Shown here: one piece after another, positions 41,189 through 51,079 of the stretch | How positions within the stretch are numbered: the first letter of the stretch is position 1 | Layout: every line of letters starts with the position of its first letter | Source of the DNA: Gordonia pseudamarae | Lineage (GTDB): Bacteria; Actinomycetota; Actinomycetes; Mycobacteriales; Mycobacteriaceae | Length of the DNA: 64,000 nucleotides | Assembly: GCF_025273675.1 (NCBI RefSeq) | Contig: NZ_CP045809.1 | Coordinates: forward strand, 3,162,001-3,226,000 | Reading direction: 5' to 3' | The notes under the pieces: model-generated | The model's input: the letters and a program-made list of their open reading frames with translations, nothing else | Database searches by the model: none | Told to the model about the DNA's origin: nothing | Translations under genes and position numbers: made by a program

Positions 41189-43078
41189 TCAGTCCTGGTC
41201 GAGCAGGCTGCGCCGGTACGACTCGAGGGCCACCAGATCACCGAAGACGGCGTTGTATCCGTCGGGGTCGTCCCCCGGTGACATCCGCCGCAGCCGTGAC
41301 TTGATGTCGGCGATCTGCGCGCCCACCCATACCTCCTGCAGCCGGGCGAGCACGCTGGTGACATAGCGCGGTACGGCCGATTCCTCGACCGCCATCGACT
41401 CCACCGCCAGCTCGGTCACCAACGACGCGACCACCGGGTCATCGATGTGCTGGGTGACCGCGTCGGTCCACCCCACCCCGCTCAGGCCCACCGCACATCC
41501 GCCCGCCTGCGCGATCGCCGCCCGGATCAGAGCGTACGACGGGTCGGTGAAGCAGTCCTCGGGCAGTGAATCGAAGATGGTGCCGGCGATTCCCGGGTAT
41601 TGCAGGGCCGCTTTGAGTCCTTCGCGCTGCGGCCACAGCGCGGGGTCGTCGGCACGCGGGGTGACACCCATCGGCGGGGTGGCCGCCTCCGGCACGGCGG
41701 CGCGGCCACGGGTGGGACGCTGGCCCTTGCGTCCGGCTCCCTTGCCGTGAGCCGCGCTTTCCCGGCGCACTCTGCCGAGCACCTGCGCCACGTCTTCCCA
41801 GCCCACCCAGCCCGAGAGCTGGCGCGCGTACTCATCGCGCAGGCTCACGTCCTTGATACGTGCCACCACCGGCACCGCGTCGCGCAGCGCGTGGACGCGG
41901 CCCTCGGCGGTGTCCAGGTCATGTTCGGACAGCAGCGCCTTGATGGCGAACTCGAACATCGGTACCCGGCGCGCGATCAGATCGCGTACCGCCCCGTCCC
42001 CGCCGCGCTGGCGCAGCTCGCACGGGTCCATGCCGTCGGGGGCGATCGCCACGAACGTCTGTCCGGAAATGCTCTGTTCGCCTTCGAAGGCCTTGAGTGC
42101 GGCGGCCTTTCCCGCGTCGTCGCCGTCGAAGGTGTAGATCACCTCACCACGGAAGTACGAGTCGTCCATCATCAGTCGGCGGATCAGCGACAGGTGTTCC
42201 TCGCCGAATGCGGTGCCGCACGAGGCCACCGCGGTGGTCACTCCGGCCAGGTGCATCGCCATCACGTCGGTGTATCCCTCGACGACCACCACCTGGTGTC
42301 CCTTGGCGATGTTCTTCTTGGCGTGATCGAGACCGAACAGCACCTGAGACTTCTTGTACAGCATGGTTTCCGGCGTGTTCATGTATTTGCCGAGGTTGTC
42401 GTCGTCGAACAGTTTCCGGGCCCCGAACCCGATCACGTCTCCGCCGAGGTTGCGGATCGGCCAGAGCAGCCGACGACGGAACCTGTCGACGGGGCCCCTG
42501 CGCCCTTCGGTGGAGAGCCCGGCCTCTTTGAGCTCCTCGAATGTGAACCCTTGCGAAAGAAGGGCTTTGGTCATCACATCCCAGCCGTCGGGGGCATATC
42601 CGCACCCGAAACCGCGGGCCGCGGCGGCGTCGAAGTCACGCTCGGTCAGGTAGTCGCGGGCTTTCTGCGCCGCCGGGCTCTGCAACTGCTCGGCGTAGAA
42701 CTTCTGCGCCGCGGTGTTGGCGGCCACCAAGCGGGCCCGGGTGCCGCGGCTGACCGCGATCGCGGTGCCGCCCCCCTCGTAGTTGATGCGGTAGCCGATC
42801 CGGTCGGCCAGTTGCTCGACGGCCTCGACGAACGAGACGTGTTCCTGCTTCTGCAGAAACGAGAAGACGTCGCCGCCCTCCCCGCAGCCGAAGCAGTGAA
42901 AGAGTCCCCGGTTGGGCCGAACGTGAAACGACGGCGACTTCTCGTCGTGGAACGGGCACAGACCCTTCATGGAGTCGGCGCCTGCACGCCGCAGGGCCAC
43001 GTAGTCGCCGATGATCTCCTCGATGTGTGTCCGCTCGCGGATCGCGGCGATATCACGATCGGGGATTCGTCCTGGCAC
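41189..43078 (-). CDS. dnaG: DNA primase
   Basis: A 629-residue primase that makes RNA primers at replication forks. The zinc-binding domain (C-P-F-H ... C-F-G-C) spans residues about 40-65. The TOPRIM core shows V-V-V-E-G-Y-T-D-V and F-D-G-D-D-A-G, with the helicase-interacting domain at the C-terminus after a basic linker. GTG 43078 is chosen as in other actinobacterial DnaG; the frame is open 21 codons further. dnaG and dgt are neighbours in M. tuberculosis; here two extra genes separate them. Confidence 0.95.
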   Translation of the reverse strand: MPGRIPDRDIAAIRERTHIEEIIGDYVALRRAGADSMKGLCPFHDEKSPSFHVRPNRGLFHCFGCGEGGDVFSFLQKQEHVSFVEAVEQLADRIGYRINYEGGGTAIAVSRGTRARLVAANTAAQKFYAEQLQSPAAQKARDYLTERDFDAAAARGFGCGYAPDGWDVMTKALLSQGFTFEELKEAGLSTEGRRGPVDRFRRRLLWPIRNLGGDVIGFGARKLFDDDNLGKYMNTPETMLYKKSQVLFGLDHAKKNIAKGHQVVVVEGYTDVMAMHLAGVTTAVASCGTAFGEEHLSLIRRLMMDDSYFRGEVIYTFDGDDAGKAAALKAFEGEQSISGQTFVAIAPDGMDPCELRQRGGDGAVRDLIARRVPMFEFAIKALLSEHDLDTAEGRVHALRDAVPVVARIKDVSLRDEYARQLSGWVGWEDVAQVLGRVRRESAAHGKGAGRKGQRPTRGRAAVPEAATPPMGVTPRADDPALWPQREGLKAALQYPGIAGTIFDSLPEDCFTDPSYALIRAAIAQAGGCAVGLSGVGWTDAVTQHIDDPVVASLVTELAVESMAVEESAVPRYVTSVLARLQEVWVGAQIADIKSRLRRMSPGDDPDGYNAVFGDLVALESYRRSLLDQD

Positions 43079-43183
43079 GCAGCCATTGTAGGACCCGCGC
43101 CGGCGGACCGGCTCCCTCCGGTCCGGCGACCGGCCGCGCACAACCGGGCCCGGCGGACCGCATCACGCGATACGGTCGTATCC

Positions 43184-45520
43184 GTGGCCGACAACACTCC
43201 GAACGCAGCCGATCTCACCATCGAACAACAGGCCCAGCTGACCAGCGGGCAGGATTTCTGGACCACCAAGAGCGTGGCCGGTGTGCCGTCTATCATGCTG
43301 ACCGACGGCCCGCACGGGCTACGCAAACAGGACGGTCCCGCCGACCATCTCGGTGTCGCAGGCAGCGTGCCCGCCACCTGCTTCCCGCCGGCGGTGGCGC
43401 TGGCGCAGACCTGGAATCCCGATCTGGCCCGCCGCGCCGGTGGTGCCATCGCCGACGAGGCCCGCGCCCAGCGGGTATCGGTGCTGCTCGGCCCCGGCAT
43501 CAACCTGAAGCGCTCCCCGCTCGGGGGCCGCAATTTCGAATATTTCTCCGAGGATCCGCTGCTGACCGGGCAGATGGCGGCCGCCTTCGTCGACGGTGTG
43601 CAGAGCCGCGGCGTGGGCACCTCGCTCAAACATTTCGCCGCCAACAACCAGGAGACCGACCGGATGCGGGTGAGTGCCGACGTCGACGAGCGCACCCTCC
43701 ACGAGTTGTATCTGCGGGCTTTCCGGCATGTCGTGCGCACCGCGTCGCCGTGGACGGTGATGTGCTCATACAACAAGATCAACGGTGTCTACTCGTTCGA
43801 GAACCGCGAGTTGCTCACCACAATCCTGCGCGAGGCGTGGGGTTTCACCGGACTCGTCGTCAGCGACTGGGGCGCTGTCGCCGACCGGGTGAGCGCCGTC
43901 GCCGCCGGACTCGATCTGACGATGCCGTTCGGCGGCCCGGCCGGCGACGACCTGGTCGCCGAGGCGGTGGCCGACGGCACCCTCGAGGCCGCCGATCTGC
44001 TCACCTCCGCCGGCCGGGTGATCGATCTGGCGGTCAGGGCCGGTGCGGCCGCCGCCGCCGTACCCGACACGGGCCCAGTCGACCTCGACGCCCATCACGC
44101 CCTGGCCCGCGAGATCGCGGCGCAGGCGGTGGTACTGCTGCGCAACGACGAGAACCTGCTCCCCCTCACCCCGGAGGACGATATCGCGGTCATCGGGGCA
44201 CTGGCCGTCGAGCCGCGTTATCAGGGCGGCGGGTCGTCGCATGTGAACGCCACCGGTGTCGATGCCCCGCTGGCGGCGATCCGCGCCCGGACCGGCCGCG
44301 AGGTTCGGTTCGCCGCCGGATACAGCACCGGCCGTGAGGCTGCGCCGCTGCTGGCCGACGAGGCGATCGCCCTGGCCGGGTCGGCGAGCACCATCGTACT
44401 GTTCCTCGGTCTGGCCGAAGCCCAGGAATCGGAGGGTTTCGACCGCACCACCATCGACCTGCCCGACGACCAGATCGCTCTCGCGGTGCGAGTGCTCGCC
44501 GCCAACCCGAGGACCGTTGTAATACTGTGTCACGGTGGTGCGGTTCAGGTTTCGGTGATCGATGCTCCCGCCGTCCTGGACGCCGCGCTGCTCGGGCAGG
44601 CTGTGGGCTCCGCTCTGGCCGACGTCCTGTTCGGTGACATCAACCCGTCCGGGCGACTCGCCGAGACCCTGCCCCGCCGGATCGAGGACACCCCGGCGTT
44701 CCTCAACTTCCCGGGCGAGCACGGTCATGTCAGCTACGGCGAGGGCCTGTTCATCGGATATCGCTGGTACGACGCACGCGGACTCGACGTCACCTACCCG
44801 TTCGGGCACGGATTGTCGTACACCACCTTCGGGTACGACGGCCTGGCCGTCGAGTCCGGAGCCGATGGCATCCGGGTCACGTTGCGGCTCACAAACACCG
44901 GGGACCGCGACGGCCGGGAGATCGTCCAGGTGTATCTCGGTGCCGACACGTCGTCGGTGGCCCGTCCGCCACGCGAGCTGAAAGGATTTGCCAATGTCGG
45001 TGTCGCCGCGGGCGAGTCGGTACCGGTGTCGATCCTGCTTACCCGCGGGGACATCGCCTACTGGGACACCCGCATTCACGATTTCATAGTCGAATCAGGT
45101 TCTTATACAGTGTATGTCGGATCATCGAGTCGAGATATCCGGCTCACCGCAGGTGTCGAGGTCACCGGCGACGCGGTCCGCCTCCCGCTGACGCTCGAGT
45201 CGACCATCGCCGAGGTGACCGCCGATCCGGCGGCGGCCGAGGCCGTCAAGCCGCTCACCGACGCACTGTTCGGCGGGACGCGCGAGGACGCACAGGGCGA
45301 CCAGGACACATCCGGCGGATCGCTGGGCACCGACGTGGCCGCGATGATGGCATCGGTCCCGCTCGGGCGTCTGGTCGACTTCTCCGGCGGCCGGTTGCCA
45401 CGGGAGTACCTGCAGAGCATCCTCGAACAGGCGAACAACACGGACCAGGCGAACAACAGTACCGACGGGCCCGATCAGGCGAATGACATCCCTGTCGCCG
45501 CGCCCGATTCGGGCGTATAG
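43184..45520 (+). CDS. Glycoside hydrolase family 3 beta-glucosidase-like enzyme
   Basis: A 778-residue GH3 enzyme. The (beta/alpha)8 domain contains K-H-F-A-A-N-N-Q and the nucleophile Asp in L-V-V-S-D-W-G. The alpha/beta sandwich carries the acid/base Glu in E-S-E-G-F-D-R. A fibronectin III-like domain begins with R-P-P-R-E-L-K-G-F. No signal peptide, so it is cytoplasmic. The C-terminal tail has a repeated Q-A-N-N/D motif (residues about 750-775). GTG 43184 is divergent from dnaG with about 105 bases between. Probably hydrolyses beta-glucosides or xylosides. Confidence 0.9.
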   Translation: MADNTPNAADLTIEQQAQLTSGQDFWTTKSVAGVPSIMLTDGPHGLRKQDGPADHLGVAGSVPATCFPPAVALAQTWNPDLARRAGGAIADEARAQRVSVLLGPGINLKRSPLGGRNFEYFSEDPLLTGQMAAAFVDGVQSRGVGTSLKHFAANNQETDRMRVSADVDERTLHELYLRAFRHVVRTASPWTVMCSYNKINGVYSFENRELLTTILREAWGFTGLVVSDWGAVADRVSAVAAGLDLTMPFGGPAGDDLVAEAVADGTLEAADLLTSAGRVIDLAVRAGAAAAAVPDTGPVDLDAHHALAREIAAQAVVLLRNDENLLPLTPEDDIAVIGALAVEPRYQGGGSSHVNATGVDAPLAAIRARTGREVRFAAGYSTGREAAPLLADEAIALAGSASTIVLFLGLAEAQESEGFDRTTIDLPDDQIALAVRVLAANPRTVVILCHGGAVQVSVIDAPAVLDAALLGQAVGSALADVLFGDINPSGRLAETLPRRIEDTPAFLNFPGEHGHVSYGEGLFIGYRWYDARGLDVTYPFGHGLSYTTFGYDGLAVESGADGIRVTLRLTNTGDRDGREIVQVYLGADTSSVARPPRELKGFANVGVAAGESVPVSILLTRGDIAYWDTRIHDFIVESGSYTVYVGSSSRDIRLTAGVEVTGDAVRLPLTLESTIAEVTADPAAAEAVKPLTDALFGGTREDAQGDQDTSGGSLGTDVAAMMASVPLGRLVDFSGGRLPREYLQSILEQANNTDQANNSTDGPDQANDIPVAAPDSGV

Positions 45521-45527
45521 CGGAGAT

Positions 45528-46160
45528 ATGTACAGCACACGATGGGTGATCGCTCTGGGTACCGCCGCCGTCCTGCTGGCGGCCGGTTGCGACGACGGCG
45601 GTGACCGGTCACCGGCCACAGTGACCGCCACCCACACCGTCACACCGTCGGATCCACCTCCGGCCGACAGCACCGGGAACACGGGCTCCGCCGGCAACGC
45701 GGGCACGACCGGGGATGCGGCCCCCACCGGAACCGTCCCCACGACCCACCGGGCATCGGACGGTGCGGCGCTGAGCGTGACCGGCATCCGTGTCGGTCAC
45801 CACGACGGTTTCGACCGGGTCGTGTTCGACCTGGGCGGATCGGGAACCCCTGGCTGGCGGGTCGACTACACCGACGAGCCCACCCGACCCGGCAGCGGTG
45901 CGCCGATCACCGTGCGCGGGCGGAGCGTGCTGCAGGTGGTGCTCATCGGCCTCGGCTACCCGATGGACACCGGCGTCGACGAGTACACCGGCCCCAACCC
46001 GGTCGACGGGGTCCACACCGTGGAGCAGGTGCACCTGACCGGCGTATTTGAAGGTGAGGCAGTCGGTTTCATCGGCGTCGACGCCGACAAGCCGGCGGTG
46101 CGGGTCACCTCGCTGACCAATCCGACGCGACTGGTCGTCGACCTCGCCCACGCCGGGTAG
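45528..46160 (+). CDS. AMIN-like domain lipoprotein
   Basis: A 210-residue lipoprotein: signal peptide with lipobox L-L-A-A-G-C (Cys20), a Thr/Pro/Gly-rich linker to about residue 75, then an AMIN-like beta domain (F-D-R-V-V-F-D-L-G-G, W-R-V-D-Y, V-L-I-G-L-G-Y-P). Anchored outside the cell membrane, probably binding envelope polymers. It starts 7 bases after the GH3 stop with a GGAGAT site, so may be co-transcribed. Confidence 0.85.
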   Translation: MYSTRWVIALGTAAVLLAAGCDDGGDRSPATVTATHTVTPSDPPPADSTGNTGSAGNAGTTGDAAPTGTVPTTHRASDGAALSVTGIRVGHHDGFDRVVFDLGGSGTPGWRVDYTDEPTRPGSGAPITVRGRSVLQVVLIGLGYPMDTGVDEYTGPNPVDGVHTVEQVHLTGVFEGEAVGFIGVDADKPAVRVTSLTNPTRLVVDLAHAG

Positions 46161-46171
46161 GCGGGGCGGGG

Positions 46172-47473
46172 CTATCCCAGGTGCGCCTGAGCACCCGAGT
46201 TCTGTTTGTCTGTACGCTCCAGGCGCCCCTCGGTCATCGACGCGATCTGGTCGACGATCACCCGCATCCGGGCGGTGTCGGTGTCCGCGGCCTCCCACAT
46301 CGGCACCAGGATCGGGTCGAGCCCGCCGGGCGCGGCGACGGTCAGCCATTCAGCGACCCGATGGATACGCTCGCGCTGGCGGGCCTGGTTGGCCTTGTGC
46401 CGCTCGTTGGAGAAAATATAGCGCAGCGCAAGCGTTTTCAGCGTCGCCACCTCCGCTGCCACCAGCGGATCGACAACGAGATCGGCGTCATAACGGCTCA
46501 CCGGCCGCCGGTCCACCGCGTCGCGGGTGCCCTCGATGGCGGCCGACGCGAACCGGCCGATCAGCTCGCTCGTGAGCCGCTTGAGCGCCACCGACGCGTC
46601 GAGCGTGCCGTCGAAGGCGCCGACCGCCTTGACGATCTCCATCCTCGACAACCGCTGCGAGGCGTCGATGAGTGCGTTCTCCTCCAGACCGTCGAACTCC
46701 ATCATCCCGATCTCGGCCAGCGCACGCTGGTCGCTCGGGTCGGCCAGGGTACGCAGGTCGATGCGGTTGGAGATCACCCCGTCCTCGAGGTCGTGGACCG
46801 AGTACGCGACATCGTCGGACCAGTCCATCACCTGCGCCTCAAGGCATTTGGTGTTCTCCGGGGCGTCGCGGCGAATCCAGTCCAGGATGTGCTTGTCGTC
46901 GTCGTAGGCACCGAACTTTACTTTCGGCGGACGACGCGTCCACGGATACTTGAGTGTGGCGTCCAGCGACGCACGCGTCAGATTGAGCCCGGCGCTGCTG
47001 CCGTCGGCATACACGATCTTCGGTTCGAGCCGGGTCAGGATCCGCAGGTTCTGCGCGTTTCCCTCGAATCCGCCGTGGTCGGCGGCAAAGGCGTTGAGGG
47101 CGCGTTCGCCGTTGTGCCCGTACGGCGGGTGCCCGATGTCGTGGGCCAGGCCCGCGAGTTCGACGAGGTCGGGTTCGCAGCCGAGCCCGATCGCGATGCC
47201 CCGGCCGATCTGGCCGACCTCCAGCGAATGCGTGAGCCGGGTACGCGGCGTGTCACCTTCGCGCGGACCCACCACCTGCGTCTTGTCGGCGAGACGGCGC
47301 AGGGCGGCGCAGTGCAGCACCCGCGCCCGGTCACGGGCGTGGTCGCTGCGGTGATCGGTGCGGGTGCCGGGCAGACCGGCCACCTTGGCGGCCTCGGGAA
47401 CGATCCGTTCGACCGCTTCCTCGCCGTAGTAGGCGGTCGCCGGTGCACCGGGTGCGAGTGCCGGGTTGAGCAT
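46172..47473 (-). CDS. dgt: Deoxyguanosinetriphosphate triphosphohydrolase-like protein
   Basis: A 433-residue HD-domain phosphohydrolase that cleaves dNTPs to nucleoside and tripolyphosphate. Metal ligands are in R-L-T-H-S-L-E-V and [16 protein letters not shown]. Length and motif order match actinobacterial dGTPase (Rv2344c). It converges with the lipoprotein gene. Confidence 0.93.
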   Translation of the reverse strand: MLNPALAPGAPATAYYGEEAVERIVPEAAKVAGLPGTRTDHRSDHARDRARVLHCAALRRLADKTQVVGPREGDTPRTRLTHSLEVGQIGRGIAIGLGCEPDLVELAGLAHDIGHPPYGHNGERALNAFAADHGGFEGNAQNLRILTRLEPKIVYADGSSAGLNLTRASLDATLKYPWTRRPPKVKFGAYDDDKHILDWIRRDAPENTKCLEAQVMDWSDDVAYSVHDLEDGVISNRIDLRTLADPSDQRALAEIGMMEFDGLEENALIDASQRLSRMEIVKAVGAFDGTLDASVALKRLTSELIGRFASAAIEGTRDAVDRRPVSRYDADLVVDPLVAAEVATLKTLALRYIFSNERHKANQARQRERIHRVAEWLTVAAPGGLDPILVPMWEAADTDTARMRVIVDQIASMTEGRLERTDKQNSGAQAHLG

Positions 47474-47493
47474 GGGCCCAGTATCGCGTGTGC

Positions 47494-47988
47494 TCAGTCG
47501 AGCACCCAGCCGCGGGCCACGGCGAAGTCGGTGACCCGCCGGCGGATGGCCACGATCTGTGCCGCGGTCAGGTCGTCGGCCGAGTCCAGAAGCAGTTCGG
47601 TGATCTCCTCGGAGAAGACCGCCGCGTCGAGTGAGCCGGACCCGCCGCGTGGCCGACGCGGGCCACGGTCATGACCCCTGTCGTGTCCACGGTCACGGTC
47701 GTGACCGCGGTCGTGCCCACGATGGCCGCCGTCGCGGTCGTCCCGGCGGTTCGGCCGGCCGCTCGGTCCGTCGTCGGCGGCCGGTTCGGTCACGGCCACA
47801 TTGGTCGCCTTGGAACCGCGGTCGGTGTCCTCCACGTCGAAGGACACCTTGGCGCCCGGCTTGAGCAGACCCTCATCGATGTCGATGTCGTTGATGTGCA
47901 AGAACACATCGGCGCCACCGGAGTCCGGCGCGAGGAACCCGAATCCCCGATTCGGGTCGTAGTGGACAACCTTGCCGCTCTCGGCCAT
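47494..47988 (-). CDS. Cold-shock-domain protein with His/Asp/Arg/Gly repeat linker
   Basis: A 164-residue protein. Residues 1-65 are a cold-shock domain ([15 protein letters not shown] and D-V-F-L-H) that binds single-stranded nucleic acid. Residues about 80-112 are a low-complexity D-R-G-H repeat encoded by tandem hexamer-like DNA. Residues 115-164 form a small helical domain. This fusion is larger than classic CspA (about 67 residues). The linker may bind metal or RNA or drive condensation, which is speculation. It lies upstream of dgt in the same direction. Confidence 0.87.
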   Translation of the reverse strand: MAESGKVVHYDPNRGFGFLAPDSGGADVFLHINDIDIDEGLLKPGAKVSFDVEDTDRGSKATNVAVTEPAADDGPSGRPNRRDDRDGGHRGHDRGHDRDRGHDRGHDRGPRRPRGGSGSLDAAVFSEEITELLLDSADDLTAAQIVAIRRRVTDFAVARGWVLD

Positions 47989-48155
47989 GACTTACTCGCT
48001 CTCACTCCGTCGTGGCATCGTGGACCCCTCGTCCTCGCCATTGCCCGCGACGATCACCTTGATTGGTCAACTATGACAGAACACCACCGGTCGCGGCGAC
48101 TCACAGGCCCACATACCGCACGGCGACCCGGCCGAACCGGTGACGACCGGACCCG

Positions 48156-49541
48156 TCACATGCCGACGAGCTTGCCGCCCAGATACTCGACGACCTTGTC
48201 CAGGGCCACCCGCTCCTGCCCCATGGTGTCGCGCTCGCGCACCGTGACCGCCTGGTCGTCGAGGGTGTCGAAGTCGACGGTCACACAGAACGGCGTGCCG
48301 ATCTCGTCCTGGCGGCGGTAACGCTTGCCGATACCCTGCGCGTCGTCGAATTCGACGTTCCAGTGCTTACGCAGTTCGGCCGCCAGATCGCGGGCCTTGG
48401 GCGAGAGCTGCTCGTTGCGCGAGAGCGGAAGCACCGCGGCCTTGATCGGCGCCAACCGCCGGTCGAGTTTGAGTACCGTTCGGGTATCGGTGCCGCCCTT
48501 CGCGTTCGGCACCTCCTCCTCGGTGAGCGCATCGCACAGGAAGGCCATCAGTGAACGGGTCAGCCCGGCCGCCGGCTCGATGACGAACGGGGTGTACCGG
48601 TCCCCCGAGGCCTGGTCGAAGAACGACAGGTCCTCGCCGGAGTGTTCGGTGTGCGTCCTGAGGTCGAAATCGGTCCGGTTGGCCACACCTTCGAGCTCTC
48701 CCCACGGGTTGCCCGAGAAACCGAACTTGTACTCCACGTCGACGGTTCGCTTGGAGTAGTGCGACAGCTTCTCTTTGGGGTGGTCGTACAGGCGCAGATT
48801 GTCGGCGTCGATTCCGAGGCCGGTGTACCAGGCGAATCGCTGATCGATCCAGTACTGATGCCACTGCTCGTCCTCACCCGGCTTGACGAAGAATTCCATC
48901 TCCATCTGTTCGAACTCGCGGGTGCGGAAGATGAAGTTGCCGGGGGTGATCTCGTTGCGGAAGCTCTTGCCGATCTGCGCGATACCGAACGGCGGCTTCT
49001 TGCGGGCGGTGGTCATCACGTTCTTGAAGTTGACGAAGATGCCCTGCGCGGTCTCCGGCCGCAGATAGTGCAGCCCCTCCTCGTCGTCGACGGGACCGAG
49101 GTAGGTCTTCATCAGGCCGCTGAACGCCTTGGGTTCGGTCCAGTTGCCGGGCTGGCCGGTCTCCGGGTCCTTGATGTCGGCGAGGCCGTTGGCCGGTGGG
49201 TGGCCGTGCTTGGCCTCGTACGCCTCGATGAGGTGGTCGGCACGGTAGCGCTTATGGGTGTACAGCGATTCGACGAGCGGATCGGTGAACACTTCGACGT
49301 GGCCCGACGCCTCCCACACCGCGCGCGGCAGGATCACCGACGAGTCCAGGCCGACGACGTCATCGCGGCTGGTCACCATCGACCGCCACCACTGCCGTTT
49401 GATGTTCTCCTTGAGCTCCACACCGAGTGGGCCGTAGTCCCAGGCGGAGCGTGTTCCGCCGTAGATCTCCCCGCACGGGAACACCAGACCTCGGCGTTTG
49501 GCGAGGTTGACGACGGCATCGACTTTCGACTGCGGGGCCAC
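48156..49541 (-). CDS. glyS: Glycyl-tRNA synthetase (dimeric class II)
   Basis: A 461-residue enzyme charging tRNA-Gly. Motif 1 region, motif 2 ([17 protein letters not shown]) and motif 3 (P-A-A-G-L-T-R) are present, followed by the anticodon-binding domain. GTG 49541 with GGAGAT upstream is preferred over the longer frame, giving the usual 460-463 residues. Divergent from smtB, as Rv2357c is. Confidence 0.95.
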   Translation of the reverse strand: MAPQSKVDAVVNLAKRRGLVFPCGEIYGGTRSAWDYGPLGVELKENIKRQWWRSMVTSRDDVVGLDSSVILPRAVWEASGHVEVFTDPLVESLYTHKRYRADHLIEAYEAKHGHPPANGLADIKDPETGQPGNWTEPKAFSGLMKTYLGPVDDEEGLHYLRPETAQGIFVNFKNVMTTARKKPPFGIAQIGKSFRNEITPGNFIFRTREFEQMEMEFFVKPGEDEQWHQYWIDQRFAWYTGLGIDADNLRLYDHPKEKLSHYSKRTVDVEYKFGFSGNPWGELEGVANRTDFDLRTHTEHSGEDLSFFDQASGDRYTPFVIEPAAGLTRSLMAFLCDALTEEEVPNAKGGTDTRTVLKLDRRLAPIKAAVLPLSRNEQLSPKARDLAAELRKHWNVEFDDAQGIGKRYRRQDEIGTPFCVTVDFDTLDDQAVTVRERDTMGQERVALDKVVEYLGGKLVGM

Positions 49542-49631
49542 GGCTAACTGATCTCCGATGAGTAGTGGGGTGAACGGCAACCCATACAGGGTACCGCCCG
49601 AAACTCGGGCCCCGACCTGTGCCGTCCCGGT

Positions 49632-49645
49632 TGAAAACGATTTCC
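49632..49645. promoter_or_regulatory. Possible zinc-regulator box upstream of smtB
   Basis: TGAAAACGATTTCC is a near-palindrome (GAAA-ACGA-TTTC) resembling actinobacterial Zur boxes, 39 bases before the smtB ATG in a short AT-rich patch. SmtB or Zur could use it. Confidence 0.4.
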
Positions 49646-49683
49646 TTTAAACTGGTCACAACCCAAGCCCCGAAAGGATCGCG

Positions 49684-50130
49684 ATGAGCACACCGGTCAC
49701 CCCGGATGGCCCTGCCGCCCGCGAGGCGGCGAGCGAACTGCTGCGCGCGCTGGCATCGCCCACCCGTATCGGGATCGTGCTGAGCCTGCGTTCGGGTTCG
49801 CGGTGTGTCCACGAACTCGTCGGTGAGCTCGGCCTGAGCCAGCCGCTGGTCAGCCAGCACCTGCGGGTCCTCAAGGATGCCGACGTGGTCCGCGGCCGCC
49901 GCAACGGGCGCGAGATCATGTACGAGCTGGTCGATGACCACCTCGCCCACATCGTCACCGACGCCCTGGTCCACGCGTCCGAGCCGAACGAGCCCGAGCC
50001 GAACAGGTCCGAGTCGAACAGGTCCGAGTCGAACAGGTCCGAGTCGAACAGGTCCGAGTCGAACAGGTCCGAGTCGAACAGGTCCGCGGCCGTCCCCGGA
50101 ATCGCCGGCACCCCACGGGCACACCGGTGA
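49684..50130 (+). CDS. smtB: ArsR/SmtB-family zinc-responsive repressor
   Basis: A 148-residue ArsR-type regulator. The winged helix covers residues 20-100, with recognition helix S-Q-P-L-V-S-Q-H-L-R-V-L-K. The C-terminal helix contains D-D-H-L-A-H-I-V-T-D-A-L-V-H, the alpha5 His/Asp set that binds zinc. After residue 105 six near-perfect N-R-S-E-S repeats are encoded by a 15-bp tandem repeat. It precedes zur with overlapping start and stop (GTGA), as Rv2358-Rv2359, and zinc should release it to allow zur expression (family knowledge). Confidence 0.92.
   Translation: MSTPVTPDGPAAREAASELLRALASPTRIGIVLSLRSGSRCVHELVGELGLSQPLVSQHLRVLKDADVVRGRRNGREIMYELVDDHLAHIVTDALVHASEPNEPEPNRSESNRSESNRSESNRSESNRSESNRSAAVPGIAGTPRAHR
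50001..50087 (+). repeat. 15-bp tandem repeat (VNTR) in the smtB 3' end
   Basis: GAACAGGTCCGAGTC starts at 50001, 50016, 50031, 50046, 50061 and 50076; the last copy diverges after 12 bases. The unit is a multiple of three, so changes in copy number keep the frame. Confidence 0.95.
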
Positions 50131-50558
50131 CCGACCCCGACGGCACCGGCAAGGCCCGACCCGTCACCGGTGTCCGTTCGACCCGCCAGCGGACCGCCAT
50201 CGCCGACGCCCTCTCCGCCTCGGACGACTTCCTGTCGGCCCAGGAACTACACGATCAGCTCAAGCAGCGCGGCGAATCGATCGGCCTGACCACCGTCTAC
50301 CGCAACCTGCAGGCACTCAGCCAGGACGGACAGATCGACGCACTGTGGGACGGCTCCGGGGAGACCCGCTACCGCCACTGTTCGGCCGGCCACCACCACC
50401 ACCTGGTGTGCCGTACCTGCGGGACCACCGTCGAGGTTCAGGCCGAGCCGGTCGAGGAATGGGCGGCGCGGGTCGCCGCCGAGCACGGCTTCACCGGCAT
50501 CAACCACACCGTCGAGGTGTTCGGCTACTGCCCCACCTGCACCATCGCAACCGGCTGA
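50127..50558 (+). CDS. zur: Fur-family zinc uptake regulator Zur
   Basis: A 143-residue Fur-like repressor. Winged helix (S-I-G-L-T-T-V-Y-R-N-L) is followed by the dimerisation domain with H-C-S-A-G-H-H-H-H metal ligands and the two structural zinc pairs C-R-T-C and C-P-T-C. It represses zinc uptake genes when zinc is plentiful. Start GTG 50127 overlaps the smtB stop. Confidence 0.93.
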   Translation: MTDPDGTGKARPVTGVRSTRQRTAIADALSASDDFLSAQELHDQLKQRGESIGLTTVYRNLQALSQDGQIDALWDGSGETRYRHCSAGHHHHLVCRTCGTTVEVQAEPVEEWAARVAAEHGFTGINHTVEVFGYCPTCTIATG

Positions 50559-50674
50559 AACGTCGCCGTCTCCCCGCCCAGGCAAGCCGACCCCACGCCG
50601 GTTGAGGCGCGAAGAGCCGCTAGGCGATGAGCCTCGAAACCCCGTGCGACAACCGATGTCACCGGACACCGCCG

Positions 50675-51079
50675 CTATCCCACCGCCTCGGCGAGATCGG
50701 CGCCCGACGACAGCACGATGTGCAGCAACGTGAGCAGTGCGTCGTCGGCCAGTGTTCCGGCCGGGAAGGTGTAGTAGAGCAGCACATCGGTGATCGGGTG
50801 TTCGGGATCCGAACGCCGCAGCGACCCGAAACTGAGGCCACTACCGGCGGTTTCGATCATGTCCCGCAACGCCTCCGAGTTGGTGACCCGGTCGGCCACC
50901 AACTGGATCACGCTCACCACGTCCAGGCCGGGGGCCAGCGCGAGCACCCGCAGCGATGCCCGGGTGGCGCCGACGGTGACCACCACCGACTCTTCGTCGA
51001 CGCTCACCACCTCGCCGAGCTGACCGACGATCCCGGCGATCCGTCGTACCAGGTCGACGGGATCGGTCCCGCCCGTCAC
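50675..51079 (-). CDS. Conserved protein, Rv2360c-like
   Basis: A 134-residue protein from GTG 51079, which overlaps the uppS stop (GTGA). The first 60 residues are beta-rich with [16 protein letters not shown]. No catalytic motif is visible. The position between zur and uppS matches Rv2360c. Function unknown. Confidence 0.75.
   Translation of the reverse strand: MTGGTDPVDLVRRIAGIVGQLGEVVSVDEESVVVTVGATRASLRVLALAPGLDVVSVIQLVADRVTNSEALRDMIETAGSGLSFGSLRRSDPEHPITDVLLYYTFPAGTLADDALLTLLHIVLSSGADLAEAVG

Noticed and set aside
41600..43183. Upstream extension of the GH3 frame across the dnaG region
   Set aside because: The region is coding for DnaG on the other strand and the extension has no family similarity; GH3 similarity begins after GTG 43184.
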